Shown here piece by piece: positions 11,578 through 24,310 of a stretch of 64,000 nucleotides of DNA (positions within the stretch are counted from its first letter, which is position 1; each line of letters begins with the position of its first letter). The DNA is from Sitta carolinensis. Lineage: Eukaryota > Chordata > Aves > Passeriformes > Sittidae. The stretch is taken from the NCBI GenBank assembly GCA_032173965.1, contig CM063284.1, positions 132,733,125 to 132,797,124 of the forward strand, in the 5' to 3' direction. Both the position numbers and the translations under genes were made by a program. The notes under the pieces were generated by a model, which was not told where the DNA came from, did not search any database, and was given only the letters and a program-made list of their open reading frames with translations.

Positions 11578-14500
11578 TTTATCTGCCTGTCGTCCCCTGC
11601 TGAGCTGTGAAGCCACTGGCTGACTCAATTGGATGTCAGACATATAATTAACTACCAATTATTTTCACAAAAAAAAAGGAGTAGAGGGAGGAAAGAGAGA
11701 AAAACACCCTCCAAACTGTAGAAAAAGTGGCCATAAGAGCTTGCAATTTATCACTCACCGGAGGGTATGCATGGGATAGTGGTTTTCAAAACGTTCCTGC
11801 TTCAAAAAAGCCTCCAGTTGGCAGTTATTGGTTCCAGATCAGCCATTAATAACAGAAAAACCGCACAGGAATTCAGGTCTGCTATGTACAGCACAGGACA
11901 TATGGGGATGCTTTTAGACAGCTTGTAACCTGATTGGCATTTGGTGGATTTTCACAGGAAGGCACAGGAAGACCCATGTCCAGTGCCAAACTGCAGTGGC
12001 GATGTCAGGACATCTCAAGAGAAAGGTGATAAAACCACCTATTCTTCCTAGGGCAAGAACTCCAGTGCCTGGCCCAAAACGCCTCCTGCAAATGGCTATC
12101 CCATTCCACCAATCCTGGCTAAGTCTCAAATGCAGGCTAGAGGTAAATATCCCTAGGACAGTTTAGTGTTAAAGTAGTTGAAGTTTGGCATTGGTTGTCA
12201 GGAGCAGAGTGGGTGCCACTGGGGATGATCAGATGCCCTGAGCATTAGCCAGTACTGCAGCTGGTGCTGGGAGCAGGGGCTTGTGGGGAACTTGGCACTG
12301 TGAAGGGACAGAGATCACTGGACACAGGGTCAGGCATTGGATGGGAAGCTGGGGATGCCTCTGTCACTACTTGTATGTAAAATAGGCCCGTGTCTGCTCT
12401 CTGGATTGGGTATGGGTGGTTAAGCACAGCTCCTGTCCATATGGTGAGGATCTCCGCTGTCCCCTTCAGGGTCAGCTGCTGCATCAGGGCAGGTGGTCCA
12501 AATGCCAGGGCCACTGCCTGTGGGGGGAGTTGGGAAAGGGGAGAGGTCTCCCTGGGAGTGGGAGAGAGTGGGTGCCATGCTGCAGCATGCAACCTCCTGC
12601 TCTGTACAATGAGCCTGAGGAAAATTGGCAAGTGGGATGGGGCAGGATTTGAAATGCATGTGAGCAGTGGGGGGAAGGGGGCCTAAGACAATTACTTGAG
12701 GCATGAAGCAATGCAAAAATATTTCTTAAGAAGCCGTAACACACTGCATGCTGCTGAGGTACTTCCTAGGGAAGCAGGCACCGTGGCTCTGAGCACAAGC
12801 TGCCTGCTTTGCTGTGCAGTGCGAGGTGGCCGGCATGCCTGGGACACAGACAGGCAGTGGCTGCCAGCCTCCTCCCAGAGATCACTGTGACAGCAGCCTG
12901 CAGAAGCCTCTGCTTTGCCACTAGGAGTGGTTTCAGTAGTGCCATGAAAAATATGTGTGGAGAATTAAAATCCTGGCAGGCTTTGTGCATCTCTATGTGC
13001 AAATGCCAGTAATTAATCTGACACAAAACATGCCATGGTCCGTGGCCTATCAGGCTGTGCTCACAGGAGAAGGGGTGGGGATGAACCCCACAGCTGTTGG
13101 GTGGCTGATGCTCATCCAATTTCTTGTAGTGTTCTGCGACCACAGTCATCCTCAACTCTGTCACAGTCCAGAGGTGAAAAAAGAAACATATTTTTGTTGT
13201 TGGGAGGCCTGTGCTATTTGGCTGCAACTGCAAATGCCTTATCCCCTTGCCAAGAGAAGCTTTGCAAACACAAATGCAAACATCCTCCCAGGATTCTGCA
13301 AACAACTGATGCATTATTTGAAAATCAGATGTGGAAGAGGCTGCTGCCTGCAAGAGACTCCAGTGCCCTGGACACATGGATGGGGACCAAAGGCCAGAAC
13401 TGTGTTAGTGTTTTTCAAACTCAATTAAACCTAGAAACTCAGCGTGCTTCCGACCATCAAGACCAGGTAGGAGTGTATGAAAACAAGGGAAAAAGGACAA
13501 TTGAAAGTCATAGCAGAGCTGAAGATTCTGAGGTAAATGCCAGTGGCACTGGAGAAAGCAATGACACTTGCAGCATACACCTAAAATATAGGCAAAGCTC
13601 AGTGAAAGAGCAAACACCGCGAACAAGGGGAGAAGAGCCTTCTCGAACAAAGGTGGAGGCAGATATGGGTGAGCCAGATGGGAAAAAAACCTCTAGTTCT
13701 TTTAGATGATTATTCACATGAGCATCATTCATGAGTTCACATATTCAGCATGACTGAAGAATACTGCAGCTAAAAAAAAGAGGAGGCATGTGTACACAGT
13801 CATTTTTAATCAGATGCAGCTGCTTGATGTATCATCTCTGATAACCGGCCACAGAATTATGGCTGCAAATTCAGACATGTAACCGCTCATTCCTCAGTTT
13901 CTGGGAAGAGTGACCTGAGACATAAAATCCATGAGGGAAGATGCAGAGTGAAACTCTGATTTAAATTTATGACTAGATGGCACCAGCACCACAAGAGCTG
14001 TAACCTTTGATGCTGCTGTTCTAGAGGAAACTAAAAGCAAGTCTGCTCTTCTTGCTGCAGGCTGAAGTTCCAGTCACTGGGATTTACAGATTTTCAGAGG
14101 GAGACCCTCCAGATCTTCCCTTTTGACTGCAAGAACTGACCTCCCCATTAATGTGCTGTGGGAATTCCACTTTCACCCCAAACATTCCTTGTGGCATCTT
14201 TAGGAGTGCTCAACTGGGCTGGGAGCTGCTCAGACGGAAATATGTCTCTGACAGGCAGCACTTTCGAGAGTGAGGATATGTGGGCAGAGTTATCCATGAA
14301 TAGAGAGTAAAACCTTAGAAGTTGTGGGAAAGAGCTGAGAGTTGCTTTTCATAATGTCTCATGAGGTGGATTTCATGACTTGTATTGCTCCATGGAAGTT
14401 AAGAATCCAGCTGCAGACTGCATCCCGTTGCCACTGGTTTGAGCTCAGCCAGGGAGAGGGGTAGCTGGAGCATCATATCCTTGGTCACTCCCATCTCATG

Positions 14501-17500
14501 GAGTTAAAGAGCAGGACAGAGCAAGAGCTGTACGGCTGCTCCTAGAAGCTTGAATGCAGTCTCTTTCCATGACAGTGGGAGAAGTCTATGTTAAGTGTAT
14601 TTCCACAGTTGACAGCAGCTCAAATCAAATTTCACCACCCTTTTACCTTGAGCGATTTAGTCATCCTAAAGTGTTGTGCTAACACAACCTGCTGCCAGCA
14701 GGCAGTTCCTCCTCCCTTTTCCCAGTGGGGAGAAACACATTACAGCCATTGGTCCTTACAGTCCCCTGAAAATGCTCATTTCTCCACCATGGCTAGATCT
14801 ATTCAAATATGCTCTTTTCATGGATGCGAGCTCACAGCACCTTGGCCCCTTCCTCCAGCACCTCCACCAGGGACACAGGGTGAGAAGCTGCAGTACTGGG
14901 GGCAGGAGGCTGCTGTGTCTGCAGCTCATGGAGGTTGTACCTGATGTAAGAGCTCCCTGGGGCAGCACCAGTTGAGCAATGGCTGCAGAGAGCCCTCTGT
15001 GACCACAGGTATGTCGGAGTAACTAGAGGAGGTTGTTTTACCTCATCTGTGGGTCTGACCCAACTTATTTAACAGGCTCTGAAATACTCGGTCTCTGCAC
15101 TGCGAGTAATAAAAGTGACTAGCATCCATTTCTTTCACAGAGTGAGCTTAAACGAGGTTGGCAAGGGATTTTACAGGTGTCAGATTGTTTCTGTGCACTC
15201 ATACATAAGTGTCAGGTATAACAATAATTGTTTGAGTTGTTTTTTTTATTTTTACCCAGTCATAAAATTGTAACTTATTGCACAGCAGTCCCTTCCAGGG
15301 CATCTCAGAGTGCTCCTGGGGATAGAGAAAGAAGGCTTTAAAATATTTAGTTCCAATTATTTGCAAAACCCCTCTGAAAATACATGATATTTCATTAAGC
15401 ATTTTTGACTCACTAGAATATGGAGTAAAATCTAATGGAACATTTCTCACACTTTAATCAAAACTTTCTTTAAAAAAAGCCCCATCCAGTCTGTGAATTT
15501 GTAAGGAAAAAATTCTGAAAGTGACCTTCGTAGATTATTTCAGTTCTTAGCAGGACCATTTTCAGGGGTAGAAAGGTGAATTTCATTTTGATTCCACACC
15601 TCATTCAACTTCTCATGGAGTGTATTTGTAAAGCCCATAAGAGTCTTCACAAGACAATAGGGATAAATGGAATTGAAATGTTCTCTAGTTCATAGGCCTT
15701 AGGACTGGATTCACATCAGCATCTGAGAAAGGGGTGGAGTGCACTATGCTGATGTTCACCAGCCTTGCATTACCATTGGCTTTGGCGTGGAGATTGAACC
15801 CGATAATCCTGTATTGCGTGTTTCGTGGGGTGCCTGGTGACATCAGGTGCTCCTGGTTTATTTCCTAATAAATCTTGTCACATAACTGTTCTTTGCAACC
15901 CCTGTCTTGGCACAGCCTTTGGAGTTTGTTGGCTGACAGAAGAGGAGGCTTAAAAGGCCTTAGAGGACAAGGTTCTGTAAAGAAACACACTCAGATTTTC
16001 CTTCTGAAAGTTTCTGTCATCTGCTGCGTGGGCTAATCTGGCAAAACCACCTGTCCTCCCTCAAAAGTTGGACATCCAGAGTGAGTGGTCTCCTTTAAGT
16101 GAGTATGATGAGACATTCCAAGACCAGATTAAACTGCTTCCCAAGCCCCAGTTGCTGCATAGGACCGCAGATAAATCTCTTACCTATGAAGGCTGTGCAT
16201 CTGTGCATAACAACCTGTGCTGTTTTCAGAGACAATTACACAGACAGAGGGAGATTTTATTTAAATGGCTGCCATAACTTCTTTTAACTATTGAAGGAAA
16301 CAGGCTGGGACATGTCAGTTGTCTGCTCAGGCTTTGTAGGAGGCTTTCATCCTTCACTGCTCAAATAAGAAAAACTATGAGGTCACCGGTTGCTAAACAC
16401 TTGACGTGATTTCCCAAGGTCTGCCTCTATGGTAAGTGCTCTGGTAATTTGGGTGGTGTTGACAGAAGCCCTGAATATTACCCAAAGCACTTGGTGATTA
16501 TTTTTTTCTGCTGCCTACAACAGCAACCCCCCCTTCCAGACAGAAACACTGTTCTGCTGCTAATGGTGAACTAAAAAATATCTACCTTTGTGTTCCAAAT
16601 GCCTTCCTGCAGACCAAGCTGCTCCACTGCTCATCTTCCAGGATTAAGGATGGAATAGGGTGGGACAGGATGGGACAGATTTCTTGGGCCACCTCCACCT
16701 TTACATCTTTTTAGGTTAATATTTTGGGCTTAATATTTGAAACATAATTTCAGATTGCATTTTAATATCACATTCCATGTGTGGAGTGGTGAGATCTTTT
16801 AAAAATGGGTACATAATTTATTTTTCATTTGTGACAAGGCAGAGGGAGTCTTTTCATTAAAAAATCTGTATGGCTGAGACTCTGAAGCATCTGGTATTTG
16901 CATTCAAAGACAGAACTGTATTAAATTTTCCTGCATGCCTTTTTACACAGTAAATGATCATGAAAATGTCCTCTGTATAGTCAAAAACTGAAGCAAAAGG
17001 AGGAAAATGATGCTACCTGTTGTTTTGTAAAAATCACCAAGTCTCCTAATGGGAAGAAGCATTTCTCCTATGGCATTCATACAGCAGTGTGGGCCTTAAC
17101 CAAGAGCAGTCTCCCCACCATTCTTAGAGGCAGGACTCCAGATCTTGCTGATAAACATTGAAAGACTCCCATAGACTTCTGCACTTGTTGATTAAGAAGC
17201 ATCATGACACTCACTAGAGAAACCACAGCAAAGAAGGCTTGGAAGACCTTGGAGAGGTGATAGAAAAGAAAGGCAAAACATACGGTGGCAGTTCTTGGAA
17301 CTAGAAATACTTCTAATCTGGCCTTTCCATTTGGATGATCTGGAAGGTGCAGACATTAATCTGTGATATTTGTTATCCAGGTTTAAACTTTTATACAGTG
17401 TCATGTACACTGCTTATAGAAGGAAAGCGTTATTATGTTTAACAACAATATAATAAAAATTATTGGTTACCAATTACTTATAACATATTGGACTGAATAT

Positions 17501-18379
17501 TACTTTTGTGCAATGAACAGGTTGTGTTTGGCTGTGCATTTTGTATAAGCCTTGCAGTGGGGAGAGGAGGGAAGAAGCAGGTATGATGACATGCTGATTC
17601 CAAATACTTTCACTTTTTTCTTACAAAGAAAGAAACATCAAGAGCAGTCCAAGCAGCACAGCTATTTTCATAGCGTACACCAATCTGAAAGTAAGATGGC
17701 TCTCATGACCTTCCCCTAGAAAACACAGGATCCAAAAAGCACATATGCTTTTGAAGGAAACCTTGGGACCTGCCACCTTAAAAGGAAGCTCAGGCTGAGG
17801 TCACGCTGAAGCATTCTGGAATGCACCTGTCCTGCTATTTTGTTTAAATTAAGCCATTGACAAAACTGGCAAAAGGCAGCCACAGGGAGTGGTGTTACAT
17901 AAGAACCTATTTGTGTGTTTGCTTGGGTGTGAGGATTTGTATTTGCTCTTTATTTCACAGATATGACAAGATTTAATAAATTATGTATCACTTAAGGAAC
18001 AAATCCTTTACAATCTAAATTCTTGCAACATTAAACATTCATTGGAAATTCACTACCTCTTCATCTTTCTCCAGTCTGAGGAGAGACTACATTCTACAGT
18101 GAACTGTCCAAGAGATGTTTCTTCTTTATCCTTCAAAACTTCTCTTATCTCTGGCAGAGAAAGAATCCCCTGAGTTGTGATGGCTGCAGTTTATTTTCCA
18201 CAAAGGCTTGCCATCACTAGCTGGGCTACAGTCGAGCAGTGTCAGAACCCAGAACATTCCTCTGGCTGACCTGGGTGATCAGAGACCCTGGCAGGGGTCT
18301 CAGAGACCCTGACACAGGGTCAAAAACACCTGTGCATTTGACTTGAGCCCATGGAAAAAATTACCAACTTTGTATGAAG

Positions 18380-18885
18380 AATTACAAAACACTAGAGTTT
18401 GAGTAGAGTGATAGTTAACTTGGCACAGGGTGAAAATGTAGATTTTTAGGGGTTTTATAATGGGGGTTTAGGGACAAAGATGGAGAATTCTGGGTGTGTC
18501 CCTGGGCTGCTTCTTTGTCTTTTAGCCTCCATCTTCTGCAGTGTTCGTGGCACATTTCGATAGGTTTAGAGTAAAAGTATACTCTCATAAAGTAGATAGG
18601 TATTGGAAAACTATTGTAAACAACAAATACTTAGATTTTAGTATAAAAGATAAACACTGCTCGGAGGGTGCTAGTCTGCTTGGTTTCGGCTTGCAAGTCG
18701 GACCTCTGCAAGCCAGAGCCACAATGTACTAGATAACGAACAATAAACAAATCCTTGAACAAGAGAACAAGGAGATCTTGGGCTGTTCTTCTGCGCTGGG
18801 CTGGGAAAAACAGAGACTTTGAGCAATTCTTGGGTCACAGCAACAGCACAAAACCTGAGAGAACAGCACACTATTTGCTCTGTCC
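18380..18885 (+). mobile_element. Probable solo LTR of an endogenous retrovirus (ERVL-like, songbird style)
   Basis: A block of about 500 bp has the order expected of an LTR in forward orientation: a U3-like part, a TATA-like TATAAAA at 18642-18648 and a polyadenylation signal AATAAA at 18742-18747 roughly 100 bases later. The 18480-18560 and 18640-18770 parts resemble, from memory, LTRs common in passerine genomes. No gag/pol/env-like sequence is adjacent, so it is a solo LTR if the call is right. Boundaries are approximate and no target-site duplication was confirmed. Confidence 0.55.
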
Positions 18886-19489
18886 CAGCCAGCCTTGGGA
18901 AAGACGAGTTCTCTGTGTAAGAACTCAGTTGTTAAGTACAGATAGTTTGCTTTTCTGTTTCTTTTTTTCTTTTTTTTTCTTTTTTTTTTTTTTTTTTCTC
19001 TACGAGTAGTACCCAATTAGACCTATATGAGATCTTACTCTTGTTAAAGTGGCAGAAGACAGAATATGATGCTCTTCAAAAGCTCTGGAAGATCAGGAAC
19101 AACTCCAAAGTTAGGAAATGCCAAAATGGAAGTTGCTCAAGCAAGTGGTGTGGAAGGGCTCACCTTCCCCACCAAGTCCTGGCTCTGGATGATTCTGGCA
19201 GTGTCTCCCAACCAAACTGCATCCCTGAGCCCCTTGTTCTCACTGCTCCTCCTGTGCAATCTCTTCTAGTAACTCACTTCTCACCTGGTTAGATGCCACC
19301 CTTTCTTTTCCACCTGGAATATGTCAAAGTCCATTTATACCCTTTGTACCCTATTGTCCTTGTGACAAAACTGCCTGTAATTTAAATTGTGTTTGTTTCC
19401 TTCCTTGTTTCCTCTGTGGTTACTTCCTTGATGTATTTGTACCTCCTCGAAGTCTTTTTCTGTGCTGAATGAGTCTTGGACACCATCCT
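18886..19489. other. Intergenic between probable LTR and CR1
   Basis: Contains the T-rich tract 18958-18999. No gene is seen in the remainder. Confidence 0.75.
18958..18999. repeat. T-rich tract
   Basis: Runs of T separated by single C residues, about 40 bases, lying roughly 75 bases beyond the probable LTR. Confidence 0.9.
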
Positions 19490-19695
19490 AGGGCAAAATG
19501 AGGCAGGTGATGCCCTGGGGTCTCCCAGCCTCACAGGGGCACAGTAGAGACCCCATCACTAGTGGTTTTCAATATGCGACTGGATAGGGTGCTAGATAAG
19601 CTTATCTATGCTCCCTTCTGTGGGAAAGGTTTGACCAGATGATCTTTCGATGTTCCTTCCAATCTGTGCTGTTCTAGAATTCTGTGATTCTACCA
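19490..19695 (+). mobile_element. CR1 LINE fragment (3' end, forward orientation)
   Basis: The body CGACTGGATAGGGTGCTAGA, then GACCAGATGATCTTTCGATG and TCCTTCCAATCTGTGCTGTT, ends in TTCTAGAATTCTGTGATTCT, a degraded CR1 terminal repeat. The left boundary is approximate. It may include the preceding 50-100 bases, which have the flavour of CR1 3' untranslated sequence. Confidence 0.82.
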
Positions 19696-22600
19696 TTAAA
19701 AACAGCAGCCATCTGTGGTCCAGTTTTCATATGAGAAGTGACTTTCCTGCAGTGATGAAGCTCTTGGTAGTGTAATTAGTGTCAGTAATGTTGAGATCTC
19801 TGGGCAATCCAGTACCAGGGGAATGCAGAAAACATGGTGGCTGAAGCAGGAGGCCAGTCACAGTCATTTGTCTTCTCCAGACTGGGTCCCCATCACAAAA
19901 CTCAACCATAAGTAGCCCTTGTTCCTCATAGACCAGCCCCACCACTTTTCCTTCTGCCTCTGTTAGTTCACAGTTCTCTCCCGTTCAAAAAGTCCTAGTC
20001 CCTCCCATGCCCACATCTGTCTTCACTCAGCCCTGCTGTTACTGCTGTGCCCAGAGGTCCCCACCCCTTGCTCCAGCCTCATCCAAGCAGTCCAGTGTTT
20101 CCCAAGCTGTGTTTCCCAGTTGCAGCCTATCTGCTCATGTTCTCAGCTCTCAGCCCCCTTCTTTCCCCCTTGTGCTCCTTGTTGTGGCCCACTCATCTGT
20201 CACAACTCCCGAAAGCCTTGCTGGGCAGCTTTTCTACACAGGGGACTTCTGCCTCCAGGGCAGTCATCCCAGCAGGAGAGCTCTGGAGAGGCAGAGGTGT
20301 CTGCTCTTAGGCCACACATAGCCTGGCATGTGCTCAGTGTGGATGGAAGCCCAGATGTATTTAGCTGCTGACATTAACAACTATTACTGAGCAAATGTGA
20401 ATTTCAAAGGGATTTTCAGAAGCAGACTCCTGAAGCCGTACTTTTTTCTGTCAGCCTCTCCTGATGCCATGCTAACTTTCAGCATCTTTCTCTGAAGCAT
20501 GGAAATGGCAGAACTGTTCATATGTGTGGAAACAACAAAACTGGACAAAATAGCGTCTTTTTCTCTATTCTTACTGCCACTTGTAGCAGAACGATTTAGC
20601 TAAAAATTTCTTAATATTAGGTTATCACCCTCAAACTGATAACTATTTCAGAAAACTTCCAAATAAATATGGATGTGGGGAGCTGAAACCAAGGTCTCAT
20701 AATGCAGTGTTTCTGAATCCTTAGCCTGGTAATAGCAGGTGACACCTCTTAGACCTATGGTTGTGTAAAATCCACAGAATTACCTGCTCTTTTCACCTGC
20801 CCAGAAAAAGCTCGTAAAGAGTTGCTGGGTGTAGTAATCTGTTTGCAGCATGCTGGGAGGAAGGAGCAGCCTGTAGGTGTCCAGCGAAGCTCCATTCAGC
20901 TATTACACATTGGGCAGAGCCAGAGGTTGGCTAGAAACAGCAATGGCCACTGTGGGTTCAGTTATGAATCATGGGAGGGAACTTTCTGTATTTGGTGACT
21001 CGGAGCTATGGTGACCAAAATTCCACAAACACTTAACAGAGAATAAGGCCACGTGTTTTCTGCTCCTCCTTAGGCAGTGATGCTGCCTGGGAATAACCTG
21101 TGGTGCTGAATTCTTTTGAGGTGATCCTTTTCCTATGTGTCTCTGCTGGAATATCCTCTGCTGGGGGGGAAAAGACTGCTTCAGATGCTATTTATGACCT
21201 GCTTTATCGAGTGGACTCTTTATTGGTACTTATCAGTGAACAAGAGAGTCCTTGTTTTACTCTCCAGAAGAAGAGTTCAGCCTGAAGTACTGCTAACCTT
21301 TCGTACAGAACCCAAATAGCAAGTGGAATCATCTTGCCTCATAACATGCAACGAGTCACTCATTGTAAGCTTTACCTTATGATGGTTGAAAGCTGCTTTG
21401 AAACAGTGTGTGCTTCCAAAAGGTATGTTTAATCACCATGACTGCACTGCTGCAGTGGGAAGGCTGCTTCCCAAACCATGCTCTCCATAGCTTCGTCCCT
21501 CCAGGTGTTCATTTAGAAAAACATTTTATACAATAGCTACTCTTCCACTCTTTCCAAGTTCTTCATATCCCATTTGCTTCTGAGTCACGTTTAATTAATG
21601 CCACTCTTTACATGCTTCCAACTGTTCTGGCTAAAGTGCTGATACAGCAGAAAGCAGCACCAAACTGAAAGGTTGAATTCCTTGTGTTCACAGAAAGCAT
21701 TTATGAAAGTGAAATGTGAGGCAAAACATTTTCACCAGGCTGCCACTGGTACTGCACCTTATCTTCTACCTTAACAAGCCTGGTCTCCCTGTGAGGGTGA
21801 AATTTCACATTCCTAAGGACCAGAAGAGCACATCACTCAGCACTAATCGTGGCTCAGACTCTCTGTGCAGCTCCCCTTGTCATTAACAAGGGATGCTACC
21901 AGGACTTCCAATCTTGCTGAAACTTTTTCTACTCACTTCAAGTGGTGGGGTGACCAAGAACACACAGGGACACAAAACCTAGAGGTGGGCAGAAAGTTGC
22001 AGGAGGGAGGAGAGTTCTTTGTTTAACTCAAAAGGCATTTGTACTTATGCAGCACAACTGTGCAGCAAAATCATGACTATGAGGTCTGATGGAAGCATTG
22101 CTCAGCAAGCTCTGGTTGCCCCCATGCTCATCAGGAATGTGAGAAATTGCTGTTACATCACCAGGCAACGTAGAGCATCCCAGGTCTGGAACACTGCATG
22201 CAGTTCCCTCCCGAAGGGCAAGAGATTGGAAATGTTACAATGTCAAAATGACTGCGGTTGGAAGACACATCAAAACATGCAGGACTCTGAAGGCTGGATA
22301 GGCCAACAATAAATGGGAGATGGAAAGAATATTTTGCCTGCTGTTTCATACAGTACCATGGATGCCAAATGCCAAAAATGCAGCCTATAATAAACAAAAT
22401 GATTATTTGAATTACCTCATAGCTTGTGGGGCTCATGGCTACATAGCATTATGGAGGTAAAAACTCCACAGAGGTTCAAATGGCAGTCAGACCAAGCCAT
22501 GAAACAGTATTTACTTAAGAGATGTGAAATGCAGACCCAAGCTCCAGCTGAGGAAGTCTGAGATTCAGAATGAAGAATGCTTGGAAGAATGCTGCTCACT

Positions 22601-23425
22601 TCTTCCCAAAGGGCAGGGGATCTCAGAAGTGTGCAGTGCAGTGTTATGAGCCTCTGGTCCAACACAGGAAAGATAATTGCAGCTTCCCATGCAGTAGTTG
22701 TGGTCAGAGGAACAGGGCTTGTCATGTATTTCTCAGCACTTTCTGAGCAAGAGTTGTGTTTTGCTTTGGTTTGATCCCCAGTGCAGAGATGTCTCTGTGC
22801 TTCTGCAGCACTTTCTTGTGGCTCCTGCAGAGTTCGTGAGAATAAATACAAACCTTGCTATTGTGTCAGCCAGTAGTCAGGCTTAATGACCATTTACTGG
22901 TCCACACACTGTTGAGCAAAGAGACTCCCTCTTAATGAAGGTTTTACTAAATAACAGTGTACAAATAATGTGTAATTACTCAAAATGATGCTGGGTCCTT
23001 TAAGATCAAGGAAAATTGTCTCAAATTATACTTGGATTTCTTCTTCCTCAAACGACATCCACTGGTACCCCAAGGACAAAGTTCTTTCAGCCAGAGAAGC
23101 TGTTTACAAGTAAAAAAAAGATATGTTTTTTATTAAAAAAAGAATATTTTGGAATCACAGTAAAATAAGTTTCAAAGGAATTATTGTATTATATGTATGT
23201 CTAATAGCCTACATGTTAATAACTAGCAGTAGCTGTAATCTGCATTTTTTGTGGTTAATAATGTGGGACTCACTGCTCCAACTCTGCAGGTGAAAATACA
23301 GAGACCAGGAAAGAGGATGTGGCTTCTCCGAAGTCACACAATAGCTCAATTGTCAATATGAAACACCAGAGTGGAAATACACAAACACAGAAGCCTGTTC
23401 ACAAATGGGAATAAAATATTATATC

Positions 23426-23448
23426 TTTTATTATTATTATTATTATTA
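23426..23448. repeat. (TTA)n microsatellite
   Basis: Seven uninterrupted TTA units flanked by A/T-rich sequence. Confidence 0.92.
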
Positions 23449-24000
23449 AAATAAAAAAGAATGAGCAAACCTTTCTGTTCCTAAAAGAGCTAAAAGAGGA
23501 GGGTCACCTGCAGTGGTTAGTGAAAAAAAAAAAATCAAACATCTTAAACCCACCTTCAAAGTCCCTGACTGTCTACATAATTTATACCAGCTTCCCTCGA
23601 GGGAGGGGCTGATGCAGGAATCTTCCCTGACTGCTGCAGGAGATGGAAATGGGGCGATTTGCCACAGATAAAGTGGTTTTATTCAATAAACCGATAAGGC
23701 TTGGATTCTAGCTAATGGCAGAGTTGAGGTAAAGGCACATAAGCTGTTTAACCGTTTCTAAACCAGTTGAGACATGGTTTCCCCACTTCACATCTACCCT
23801 GTGCCAAGTGAGCTTGTTTTTCCCTTCTTTCTGTTTCTATCTCCCATGAAACTGTATCACACTAAATTACCTGTTATCAGGATTAGGATTCTTAGGGAAG
23901 AATCAAAACTCTTCTCTCTTCAGGGAAGGAAATAAAAGGGCAGCTGGTTCTTGCAGACCTTTTCTCAGCTCCTATTCCACTATTTACTTTATTTCTTTAC

Positions 24001-24310
24001 CTTGCAAACAGCTCCAGTGTCTTGGAGCCTGGGCTAAGCCCAGCCCTTTTGTGCCCTGCAGTCATCGCTGCATCTTTAAGGGAAAACTGACTCCCAGGAA
24101 TGCTGTGCATGCACATACCTATCTGGGCGCTGCACCCACACCTGCCCACCAGGTAACCCAGCGCCCGCTGGCCCTCGCAGCCACATTCCAGCCGGCAGAG
24201 CTATTACTCGCTAATTGTTACCTGTCAAACAGGTAAACGAGGCTTTGGGGCCAAGTCCAAACAAGCGTATATTCCCACGAAATCCTAAACCAGCAAACCT
24301 TTGACCTTTT
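24001..24310. promoter_or_regulatory. Candidate distal regulatory element with inverted E2-boxes
   Basis: A GC-richer, CpG-containing island in AT-rich DNA about 16 kb upstream of GRHL2. At 24218-24236 a perfect inverted repeat TTACCTGT-CAA-ACAGGTAA places two TACCTG/CAGGTA E2-boxes head to head. CACATTCCAG at 24182-24191 contains the TEAD-type ACATTCCA. This is motif evidence only; enhancer activity and conservation are inferred. Confidence 0.4.

Larger units (their letters stand above)
9951..18379. other. Intergenic, no gene recognised
   Basis: Mixed composition. A stop-poor stretch at 12245-13709 has overlapping open frames on both strands. The longest is 13035-13709 (+), 224 codons, with no recognisable family. 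A TG-rich repeat and a short duplication lie near 11.4-11.6 kb. Confidence 0.75.

Noticed and set aside
12245..12744. Overlapping open frames on both strands near 12.5 kb
   Set aside because: Several frames are open at once, which reflects stop-poor composition. None resembles a protein.
22170..22330. Possible CR1 open-reading-frame remnant (GTCTGGAACACTGCATGCAG)
   Set aside because: Only one short phrase resembles CR1 and the flanks do not continue the alignment.
22577..22886. Short overlapping frames on the + strand
   Set aside because: No codon pattern, domain or splice context, and the opposite strand is equally open.
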